DNA of 11,249 nucleotides. Origin: Armatimonadota bacterium (GTDB lineage: Bacteria > Armatimonadota > SYMT01). Below the pieces are notes generated by a model, which saw nothing but the letters and a program-made list of their open reading frames with translations, was not told the origin of the DNA and searched no databases. The stretch spans positions 1-11,249 of the forward strand of contig JAJFMS010000031.1 in NCBI GenBank assembly GCA_020696885.1, in the 5' to 3' direction. The position numbers and the translations under genes are program-made. Positions 1-6,939 of the stretch are shown in pieces (positions within the stretch are counted from its first letter, which is position 1; each line of letters starts with the position of its first letter).

Positions 1-29
1 GGTCGACCTTAGTCGTGCATCGTAGCACT
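1..29. other. Left-edge intergenic stretch
   Basis: These bases precede the hairpin at 30-80 and hold no gene or recognisable site. On the minus strand they are the DNA beyond the presumed terminator of the giant secreted protein. The gene that lies further left is outside the window. Confidence 0.5.
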
Positions 30-80
30 GAGAGGTTGCGCCCACGGTCACCTGCCAGGTGACCGTGGGCGCAACTTCTC
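30..80 (-). terminator. Long near-perfect hairpin, probable transcription terminator
   Basis: The arms 30-53 and 57-80 pair over 24 base pairs around a 3-base loop. Every pair is Watson-Crick except one G/T pair at 34/76. The hairpin lies 27 bases beyond the stop codon of the minus-strand giant protein gene (stop at 107-109), where a terminator would be expected. Neither side carries a run of T, so it is not a textbook intrinsic terminator. It could instead be a bidirectional terminator, an mRNA 3'-end stabiliser or a REP-like element. Confidence 0.6.
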
Positions 81-106
81 TTGTGGCTCTCAGACCCGCC
101 GCTGGG

Positions 107-3100
107 CTACTCGGTCGGGTTGGTCAGACAGCCGCGCCCGGACACCGACACCGTGACGGGGGTTGCCGCTCCGGGGCTGAACTGGAGCTGTGACTGGTAG
201 GCCTTCGTTGCCTTGGGCTTGAAGGTCACCTTCACTTCCCGGGTCTCACCCGGCGCCAGCAGGACGCTGGTGGGCGCCTGCTGGCGGCGTTTGCCCGTGG
301 GTGTGAGGCCGCCCCCCACCCAGGCGGCCGTGAACGCCTGACCTCCTCCACTGAGGGTCACCGTCACGGAGCCCGTGCCCACGTTGCGGACGCGGATCCG
401 CTTCGTGGCGGATTTGCCCTTCCGCACATCGCCGAAGCGCAGCGAGGACGGCGTTACCTCGATCTCTCCATCGCCGTTGGGGATGGGCGCCAGGATGGTG
501 AAGCTCGGCCCCGCAAGATCCGCCTGGTTGCCGGCCGTATCCGTGGCGCGTACGGTCACGTTATAGGTGCGGTCGGTGGCGGAGTTGTTCGCCGGGGCAT
601 TGTAGGTGCCCACGTAGGTCGTTCCACTCTGCAGGGTCAACGTGACCGTCTGCACCGGTCCGCTCGGCGGCTGGATGCGGCCTGTGATGGACCCGACTCC
701 CCCCGCATCGGTCACATCCGCCCGGATCTCGACCGGACCGCCGCTACTGGCGAGCTCCGTGGGAGACACCTGCACGTTGCTGATCTGCGGCGGCGTGGTA
801 TCCATGGACGGCGGCAGAACCGTTACCACACCCGCATCCTGATTCGCCTGGTTGCTGCTCGTGTCCGTAGCCCGGATCGACACGCCATAGACTCGGTTAG
901 CGGTGCTCGAGTTAGCCGGCGCGTTGTAGGTGCCGCTGTACGTCGCATCGCCCAGCAGGGTCAGAGTGACCGATTGGACCGGACCGGTCGGAGGCTGGAT
1001 GCGAGCCACCACCGAGGCCACTCCCCCGGCATCCACCACGTCTGCGCTGATGGTTACCGGTCCTCCGGCGCTGGGCAGCGAACGCGGAGATACCTGGATA
1101 TTGGTGATCTGCGGAGGGGTGGTGTCGGAGGCAGGCGGGGAGACGGTAACGGTGCCCGCGTCCTGGTTTGCCTGGTTGCCGCTCGTGTCCGTAGCCCGGA
1201 TGGAGACCCCGTAGACGCGGTTGGACGCGCTGGCGTTCGCCGGGGCGTTGAACGTGCCGCTGTACGTCGAGTCACTCAGCAGGGTGAGCGTGACCGATTG
1301 CACCGGCCCGGTCGGCGGCTGGATGCGCGCCACTACCGAGGCGACGCCTCCCGCGTCGACCACATCCGCACGGATCTCCACCGCCCCACCGGCGCTCGGC
1401 AGCGTCCGGGGAGTCACCTGGACGTTCGTGATCTGCGGCGGCGTGGTATCCATGGACGGCGGCAGAACCGTTACCACACCCGCATCCTGATTTGCCTGGT
1501 TGCTGCTCGCGTCCGTGGCGCGGATGGAGATGCCGTAGACGAGGTTGGACGCGCTCGCGTTGGCCGGGGCGTTGAAGGTGCCGCTGTACGTGGAGCCGCT
1601 CAGCAGCGTGAGCGTGACGGTTTGGACCGGACCGGTCGGCGGCTGGATCCGAGCCACTACGGAGGCGACGCCCCCTGCATCCACCACGTCCGCACTGATC
1701 TCTACCGGGCCGCCAGCGCTGGGCAGCGTGCGTGGGGATACCTGGATATTGGTGATCTGGGGAGCCGTGGTATCGGGGGTCGGCGCCGCGACGCTGATGG
1801 TGCCGCCGGAGGCGGTGCCCTGGTTATCAGCCGCATCGGTGGCCCGGATCTCTACCGCATACGTCCGGGCCTGCGGACCCGGATTAGACGGCGCCGTCCA
1901 CACGCCGCTGTACCGGTTGCCCGTCGTCAACTGCAGGGTAACCGTGGCGTCCGTCGGCCCGTCGATGACGGCGACTACCGTGGCCACGGTGCCGCCAGCG
2001 TCAACCACGTCCGCGCTGATCGTCACCGCGCCACCGGCGCTGGAGAGCTGGCGCGGATCCACAGTGACGTTCGTGATCTGCGGCGGCGTGGTATCCTCCG
2101 CCTGCGGCGTGGTGGCGTTCGCCTCATTGGAGAAGGCCGAGAAGCCGCCCGCGCCCTGGGCACGCACCTGGTAGAAGTACTGCCTGCCCGACATGACCCC
2201 CAGGTCCTGGTAGGAAGTCACCCCGATGCCGGTGGTGTGGATCGGGCCGTAGGCGCCGTTGACCCCTTCCTTGCGCTGGATCTGGAAGCCGGTCTCGTTA
2301 TCGCTGTTATCCTGCCACGCCAGGTTGATCTGGGTGCCGGAGATCGCGGTGGCGGTCAGGTTGGTCGGAGCGGCCGGCGCCGGAGTACTGCCCACCGGCG
2401 TGGTAACGGTAACCGGGCAGGTAACCGACTCCCCCTGCGCGTTGAAAGCGACCAGGACGTAGCTATACGTGGTGTTGGGCACCGCCAGGGTGTCCTGGTA
2501 GCTCTGGGAGTTCGCTGCCAGGGTAGCCAGCTCTACGTACTGCGTGTTCGCGGCGGCTGGCCCTTCCTTGCGGAGCACCCGGTAGCCGGTCTCGTTGGCC
2601 GTGCGGTCTACCCAGGTCAGGTTCACCACACTTGCGGAAGGAGCGGCGGCCTGGATACTACGGGGGGCAATCGGAGCGGCAGGCCCCGGGCCCACGCGGC
2701 TGATGAACAGGTCGCCGGCAAAGAAGTCGATGTTCGGGCCCTGGTAGCACGTCTGGGGGGCCTGCACCAGCGGGAACTGACCCCACGTGAGACCGGTGAC
2801 GTGAACCTCACCGGCTGCGTCGACTGCCATTCCACCGGCCACGTCGGCGCTGGTCCCACCCAGGTAGGTGGAATAGATCAGGGAGTTGTTTCCCGTAACT
2901 GCCGGGTTGATTCGGGCCACGAAGGTGTCCCGGAAGACGGAGCCCAGGCGCGTGGTCTGGAAGGCGTCCCGCGTGGGGAAGTTCGTGGAGCTGGTGTCGC
3001 CGAAGAGGAACGCATGCCCCTCCGGACCGAACCGGACCGTTTCCAATCCCTCAAAGCCGGAGCCGCCCAGATAGGTGCCGTACGGAATCGATGCCCCGTT

Positions 3101-5779
3101 GGCGGTGAGGAGGACCAGGTAGGCGTCCGGGTTTCCAGCATGTGCCGGCTGAAAGCCGGTGGCCGTGCCGGGGAAGTCCGTGGAGCGCGTGTCGCCACCC
3201 AACAGGAAGTTGCCGGCGGCATCGGTATCCAGACTGAGTCCCACGTCGTTCCCGGAGCCGCCCAGGTAGGTGGAGACTTCCAGGGTGGCGCCGTTGGCGC
3301 TGAAGCGGGTAGCGAACGCATCGGTGCGGCCCGCCCGAGTTGCCTGCCGCGCGCTCTGCAGCGGGAAGTCGGCAGAGTAGGTCATGCCGGTCACCGCCGC
3401 GCGGCTGCCCGCCAGGCTCACGCCGTTGCCGGTCTCCGTATCCACCCCGCCCAGGTACGAGACATAGGTGCGAATGCCGCTGGCTTCATAGCGCGCCACC
3501 AGGGCATCGGGGGAGGGGTTAGCGCCGGCGTAGACGACCGAGTTACCTCCCGACGCCCGGACGACGAGCGTGCCTACGTTTTCCGCTCCCAGACCTTGCA
3601 GCACCGGCGCGAAGGTCTGCCCGCCGTCCGTGCTCTTCAAGACGGCTGCGGAGGTATACAGCTCTCCCGTGCTGTCCTGGTAGGCGAGGTAAAGCGTATT
3701 CGCGTCCAGCGGGTCTACTGCCAGCGCCGTTCCCGCCGTGATGGGCAGCACCGTGGTGGTCCAACTGGCGCCGCCGTTGGTGCTTCGAGACACCGTGGAC
3801 GCCTCGAACTGTGAGTTCAGCGCGTAGACGGTGCCTGGCGCGGAGGGCGCGGTGACCACTCGATCCATGTCCCCCGCCAGCAGTACCGCACCGAAATCGG
3901 TCCCAAAGTTGGTGGACTTCCGAATGCCTTGATGCGTGGCGGCGTAGATGAACCGGTTATCGACCGGCTCCTGGGCGAGGTCCCGCACTCCGGCGTTGCT
4001 GATCCCCACGGTAAACCATCCGGGCACATCCCGAAGCCGCCGCCGTACGCCGCCTTCTGTCCCGCTCGGCAAATTCACGGCGGCCAGCATGTTCTCCGGG
4101 GAGGTGGGATCGTAAATGAAGTCGTCGGCGCGGGTCAGCCCTTCGGAGTCATCCACCCACGTCAGGCCTCCATTCGTGGTCCGATACACGTAGCTGGTCC
4201 CGACTATCGGCGATTCGAACGAGACGTAGACGCGATTGGGATTGGTGGGATCGATCGCCAGCGTCCGGACCGATGGGGTGAGCGGCAGGTCTCCGTTGAC
4301 CGCTCTCCAGGAGCTGCCGCCATCGTCACTGCGGTAGATGCCGTGCTCCCGCGTGCCGGCGTAGAGGATGTCCGGAGCGGAGGCGGCCACGTCCAGAACG
4401 CGGATCTCGCTGCTGGGGAGGCCGGCGGTCACGCCGGTCCAGCTTGCTGCGCCATTGGTGCTCCGGAACAGGCTGCGGCCGGCGAATTCCGGCTGGAAAG
4501 CCCCTGTGGTACCCAGGGCCAGAGACTCGGTGGTGCCGGCGACGACGGAGTTGCCGGCCGCGTCCACCTCGACGGAGCGCAGCAGATCTTCCTGATCGCC
4601 GCCCAGGTAGGTGGAGAAGAGAAGCTGTGAGCCGTCCGCAGAGAGGCGTGTAATGAACCCGTCACCGAGCCCACCGCCGAACGCTCCCTGGGCGGGACTG
4701 GCCAGGGGGAAGTCCGTGGAGCGCGTTTCCCCCACCACGGTGGGTCGTCCGCTTCCGTCCACGGAGATGCCCCTGCCAAAGTCCGCTTCCGTACCGCCCA
4801 GAAAGCTGGAATGGAGCAGCGTCCCCTGCAGACTAAGCTTCAAGACGATCGCGTCCGCACTGCCGGCATGGCCCTGCCGCGGGTTGAGCGTGGGAAAGTC
4901 GCTGGCGCCGCCGAGGGGGTAGGGCGTGGTGTAGCCGGTGATCCAGAGGTTGCCCTGGGGATCGAGGGTCATGTCCTCTCCGCTATCCGTACCGGAGCCT
5001 CCCAGCATCGTGGAGAACTCGAGTACCGGATCGATCACCAGCGTCCGGCCGCGATCATAGGCGCCGAGCTCGAACCGCACCTCCGGAGCGGAAGACCCGG
5101 GCGCCACCACGTACCGGCCCTCTACCCGCTGTTGGTGGCCGTCGTGCTCCTGGTAACAGACCGGCGCCAGTTGGCGCAATTCTTTGTCGCGGACGGTTAG
5201 CAGTAGGTCGCCCTCGGGCGAGACCCGCGCTGTGGATGCCTCGGGAAACCGTAAGCGGATGGGGTCCGGTCTGGCTCCAGGCTGGACCACCAGGTCGTAT
5301 TCCAGCTTCCGCCCGGTGCCGTAGTAAACGATGTCGATGCCCGGGTACACCCCCTGATAGCGGACGCGCCCGAAGTTGCGCACGTTCCGCACCCACGCGC
5401 TCGGGTCTCGTCCCACGAAGTAGTGAGCCTTCGCTTCCAGGGGCCGCTCTCCTACTCCCTTGGCAGCGCGGTCCGCCCCCACCAACTCCAGGCCCGCGCT
5501 GATGAGCGGGGCGCCCTCCCCACAGCCGCCGCAGTCGGCGCCGGCGGTCAAGCGGGCGCCGCGGGCGCCCAGGGTGAGCCCGTAGTCGAGCCCGCGGGCG
5601 GTGAAGTCGACCTGTGGGCTCATCTGCCCACGGTTCTCCTCGAAGGCCAGCGGGAGGCCCTGGATCAGGTGCAGCGGGCGGGAGTCGGCCTGCGAGGCAC
5701 GCGGCGCCAGTGCCGCATACCAGGAGAGTTGGGCCGCGAGGAGCAGCCCACCGGTCAGTACAAGGTTGCGTGCGTTCAT
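107..5779 (-). CDS. Giant secreted multidomain protein: DUF7948-like, SBBP propeller with BNR block, FnIII, five Ig-like repeats, ASH-like domain
   Basis: About 1890 residues, presumably exported and acting outside the cytoplasm; no catalytic domain is recognisable. The ATG at 5779 is chosen because an AGGA lies 5 bases upstream and a signal peptide follows directly (basic MNAR, hydrophobic core, possible cleavage near residue 30). An in-frame start at 5869 would overlap the upstream gene and bury the signal. Domains by residue: DUF7948-like 38-250 (FEENRGQ motif near 46-52, CxxC at 83-86); seven SBBP repeats 252-1003 (variants of STYLGG); six Asp boxes 439-725 (forms such as RSTNGGASW) between SBBP repeats 3 and 4; FnIII domains 1036-1129 and 1133-1226, both with NETG; five Ig-like repeats 1229-1767, each starting DTT-P/A-PQI; ASH-like domain 1769-1890. 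No LPXTG or other obvious sorting signal is seen at the C-terminus. It lies 55 bases downstream of the barrel gene, so cotranscription is likely. A carbohydrate- or protein-binding surface role is inferred only. Confidence 0.9.
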   Translation of the reverse strand: MNARNLVLTGGLLLAAQLSWYAALAPRASQADSRPLHLIQGLPLAFEENRGQMSPQVDFTARGLDYGLTLGARGARLTAGADCGGCGEGAPLISAGLELVGADRAAKGVGERPLEAKAHYFVGRDPSAWVRNVRNFGRVRYQGVYPGIDIVYYGTGRKLEYDLVVQPGARPDPIRLRFPEASTARVSPEGDLLLTVRDKELRQLAPVCYQEHDGHQQRVEGRYVVAPGSSAPEVRFELGAYDRGRTLVIDPVLEFSTMLGGSGTDSGEDMTLDPQGNLWITGYTTPYPLGGASDFPTLNPRQGHAGSADAIVLKLSLQGTLLHSSFLGGTEADFGRGISVDGSGRPTVVGETRSTDFPLASPAQGAFGGGLGDGFITRLSADGSQLLFSTYLGGDQEDLLRSVEVDAAGNSVVAGTTESLALGTTGAFQPEFAGRSLFRSTNGAASWTGVTAGLPSSEIRVLDVAASAPDILYAGTREHGIYRSDDGGSSWRAVNGDLPLTPSVRTLAIDPTNPNRVYVSFESPIVGTSYVYRTTNGGLTWVDDSEGLTRADDFIYDPTSPENMLAAVNLPSGTEGGVRRRLRDVPGWFTVGISNAGVRDLAQEPVDNRFIYAATHQGIRKSTNFGTDFGAVLLAGDMDRVVTAPSAPGTVYALNSQFEASTVSRSTNGGASWTTTVLPITAGTALAVDPLDANTLYLAYQDSTGELYTSAAVLKSTDGGQTFAPVLQGLGAENVGTLVVRASGGNSVVYAGANPSPDALVARYEASGIRTYVSYLGGVDTETGNGVSLAGSRAAVTGMTYSADFPLQSARQATRAGRTDAFATRFSANGATLEVSTYLGGSGNDVGLSLDTDAAGNFLLGGDTRSTDFPGTATGFQPAHAGNPDAYLVLLTANGASIPYGTYLGGSGFEGLETVRFGPEGHAFLFGDTSSTNFPTRDAFQTTRLGSVFRDTFVARINPAVTGNNSLIYSTYLGGTSADVAGGMAVDAAGEVHVTGLTWGQFPLVQAPQTCYQGPNIDFFAGDLFISRVGPGPAAPIAPRSIQAAAPSASVVNLTWVDRTANETGYRVLRKEGPAAANTQYVELATLAANSQSYQDTLAVPNTTYSYVLVAFNAQGESVTCPVTVTTPVGSTPAPAAPTNLTATAISGTQINLAWQDNSDNETGFQIQRKEGVNGAYGPIHTTGIGVTSYQDLGVMSGRQYFYQVRAQGAGGFSAFSNEANATTPQAEDTTPPQITNVTVDPRQLSSAGGAVTISADVVDAGGTVATVVAVIDGPTDATVTLQLTTGNRYSGVWTAPSNPGPQARTYAVEIRATDAADNQGTASGGTISVAAPTPDTTAPQITNIQVSPRTLPSAGGPVEISADVVDAGGVASVVARIQPPTGPVQTVTLTLLSGSTYSGTFNAPANASASNLVYGISIRATDASSNQANQDAGVVTVLPPSMDTTPPQITNVQVTPRTLPSAGGAVEIRADVVDAGGVASVVARIQPPTGPVQSVTLTLLSDSTYSGTFNAPANASASNRVYGVSIRATDTSGNQANQDAGTVTVSPPASDTTPPQITNIQVSPRSLPSAGGPVTISADVVDAGGVASVVARIQPPTGPVQSVTLTLLGDATYSGTYNAPANSSTANRVYGVSIRATDTSSNQANQDAGVVTVLPPSMDTTPPQISNVQVSPTELASSGGPVEIRADVTDAGGVGSITGRIQPPSGPVQTVTLTLQSGTTYVGTYNAPANNSATDRTYNVTVRATDTAGNQADLAGPSFTILAPIPNGDGEIEVTPSSLRFGDVRKGKSATKRIRVRNVGTGSVTVTLSGGGQAFTAAWVGGGLTPTGKRRQQAPTSVLLAPGETREVKVTFKPKATKAYQSQLQFSPGAATPVTVSVSGRGCLTNPTE
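781..844 (-). repeat. 64-bp exact direct repeat, copy A (junction of Ig repeats 4 and 5)
   Basis: Bases 781-844 match 1429-1492 with no mismatch, at a spacing of 648 bases, exactly two repeat units. The copy encodes the end of repeat 4 and the start of repeat 5 (linker VLPPSM followed by DTTPPQI). Mismatches flank the match at 780 and 845. Identity at synonymous positions points to recent duplication or gene conversion rather than selection on protein alone. Confidence 0.9.
1429..1492 (-). repeat. 64-bp exact direct repeat, copy B (junction of Ig repeats 2 and 3)
   Basis: This is the partner of 781-844. It encodes the end of repeat 2 and the start of repeat 3. The equivalent junction between repeats 3 and 4 (near 1126) differs in both DNA and protein, so the match skips one unit. 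Confidence 0.9.
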
Positions 5780-5834
5780 CGGGTTCCTGGACAGCGGACG
5801 AGAACCGAGCCCTCGCCCCGGGTGGGGGAGGCAG

Positions 5835-6536
5835 TTAGAAGCGATGGGTGTAGCTGATCCCACCGCCAAAGTCTTCGAAGTCGAACACGCCCACCGTCGC
5901 GGCCAGGCTCCGGTAGCGCGCCCGCACGGCCAGGTTGGCGTTCCCGTTGACGTACTCGGCGATCAGGCTGGTCCCGACGCGGTTGGCGGCCAGCGCCTGG
6001 GAGGAGTTCCAGAAATCCAGCTCCAGACCGGCAAAGACCTCGTCGTCATACAGCCCGGCGCCGTAACCCAGGTGAGCCCGGAGGCCCATGTTGCTCTCGG
6101 CCAGGTGGAAGCAGGTGGAGAGGTCCTTGCTTGCCACCGCGAACCAGCTGGCGTTCAGGTCCAGGTGATCGAGCGCATCCACCACGCCCACGGAAAGTGC
6201 CGGAAGCCCCCGCTCCTCTTTGAGCAGTTGGAGCTTGGCGTTCAGGAGCCACGCGTCTTCCGAGCAGCCGCAGGTGGAGTCCAGGAACGTAGCGCCGATC
6301 TCCAGCCGCTCATGCGGCCCGCCGAGGACCCCGAAGCTGTTGAAGCGCTCATGCCCAAAGGCATGACCGGAGACGGATCGCTCGCCGATGGTGTAGGCGC
6401 TCGGAGCGAAGAGGAGCCCGGAGACACCGAAGAAGTTCGAGGTTTCCCGGGATACAGCTTCTTGCGCAGCAGCGGGGGCAGCGGCGGAGACCAGGAGCGA
6501 CAGGGTCAGCACGACGTTGAGAATGACACTTTTCAT
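5835..6536 (-). CDS. YjbH-like outer-membrane beta-barrel protein (putative)
   Basis: The product has 233 residues. The start at 6536 is chosen because it opens directly into a clear signal peptide (MKSVILNVV, hydrophobic core, AAAPAAAQ, likely cleavage near residue 24). The reading frame extends upstream to 6629, but that part has no signal character. The ribosome-binding site before 6536 is weak. The mature chain begins with a pattern typical of YjbH-type barrels: FGVSGLLFAPSAYTIGE, then GGPHERLEIGATF. Alternating hydrophobic strands follow, and the chain ends ISYTHRF, a terminal aromatic as expected for BAM-assembled proteins. A small cysteine cluster (STCGCSED) is unusual for a barrel. 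About 230 residues is short, enough for perhaps 8-10 strands. YjbH relatives are linked to exopolysaccharide export, but assignment here rests on weak similarity. The gene sits 55 bases upstream of the giant secreted protein and probably shares its transcript, so a role in exporting or anchoring that protein is possible but unproven. Confidence 0.72.
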   Translation of the reverse strand: MKSVILNVVLTLSLLVSAAAPAAAQEAVSRETSNFFGVSGLLFAPSAYTIGERSVSGHAFGHERFNSFGVLGGPHERLEIGATFLDSTCGCSEDAWLLNAKLQLLKEERGLPALSVGVVDALDHLDLNASWFAVASKDLSTCFHLAESNMGLRAHLGYGAGLYDDEVFAGLELDFWNSSQALAANRVGTSLIAEYVNGNANLAVRARYRSLAATVGVFDFEDFGGGISYTHRF

Positions 6537-6939
6537 GGTGGATGGAAGGCCCGGGAAGGAAGCTACCGCAGAGAAAGGCACGCGAAAAAGTTTCCCATAC
6601 AACTTTCTCGCTCGGGCTGGGAGTAGCACACCACCCTTCTAGGCACGTGTACCACGGAGGCGTGACGACGGCCTGCAGACCCGGCAGAAGCCTGTACCAG
6701 CCAATTTCAGGCGGTGGACAGTTCAGTGCAGCCCGTCGCCTAATTGCGGTACTAGTTCGAATCGTGCAAGACATGCGCTCTCCCAGGAATCCTGTTGATT
6801 ACAGCGCTCCCGCGGTCCTACGTTACCTGGGACCAGGAAACGCCGCGGATGGGCAGGAGGGCGGGGTCCAATTCTCCAATCCGATCGTTAACCTCAGTGG
6901 AGCGCGGGATCTCCGGGTATCCGCGGGCGAGGAGGACGG
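6537..6939. other. Divergent intergenic region between barrel gene and radical SAM gene
   Basis: This 403-base region must hold the promoters of both flanking genes. On the plus strand a weak sigma70-like pair is visible: TTGATT at 6795-6800 and TACGTT at 6819-6824, 18 bases apart. On the minus strand no convincing promoter is seen. An AT-rich imperfect hairpin (arms 6585-6592 and 6601-6608, 8-base loop) lies about 50 bases upstream of the barrel gene start. The strong AGGAGG at 6930-6935 belongs to the radical SAM gene. I looked for a cobalamin riboswitch because the plus-strand gene binds B12, and found no convincing B12 box. Confidence 0.5.
6795..6824 (+). promoter_or_regulatory. Weak candidate sigma70-like promoter for the radical SAM gene
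   Basis: The -35 candidate TTGATT and the -10 candidate TACGTT are 18 bases apart. This would give a leader of about 110 bases before the ATG at 6940. Both hexamers are imperfect, and a match this weak is expected by chance in a region of this size. Confidence 0.22.

Larger units (their letters stand above)
479..2095 (-). repeat. Array of five ~324-bp in-frame repeats encoding Ig-like domains
   Basis: In coding order the units are 2095-1775 (321 bases), 1774-1451, 1450-1127, 1126-803 (324 bases each) and about 802-479. Each starts with the codons for DTT-P/A-PQI and ends in a proline-rich linker. Units 2, 3 and 4 are almost identical in protein, sharing the core ADVVDAGGVASVVARIQPP. Units 1 and 5 have diverged. 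Units 2 and 4 share the linker VLPPSM, while unit 3 ends VSPPAS. This alternation suggests duplication or conversion in two-unit blocks. Such arrays usually act as extended stalks in bacterial surface proteins. Confidence 0.9.

Noticed and set aside
974..3814. A 946-codon open frame on the plus strand opposite the giant secreted protein gene
   Set aside because: Its composition is dominated by R, G, H and D with no domain pattern. It repeats in step with the Ig-like array of the real gene on the other strand. Long antisense frames are expected opposite high-GC coding sequence.
5780..5869. Extended N-terminus of the giant protein from a start at 5869
   Set aside because: It would overlap the end of the barrel gene and place 30 residues before the signal peptide. 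The ATG at 5779 has an AGGA at proper spacing.
5601..6626. A 341-codon plus-strand frame across the barrel gene
   Set aside because: The minus strand has a signal peptide and barrel pattern with correct ends. The plus frame has no recognisable protein features.
6630..6939. Possible cobalamin riboswitch upstream of the B12-binding radical SAM gene
   Set aside because: A short GACCCGGC-like stretch near 6679 was the only partial match. The conserved B12 box and the other core elements could not be found in the right order.
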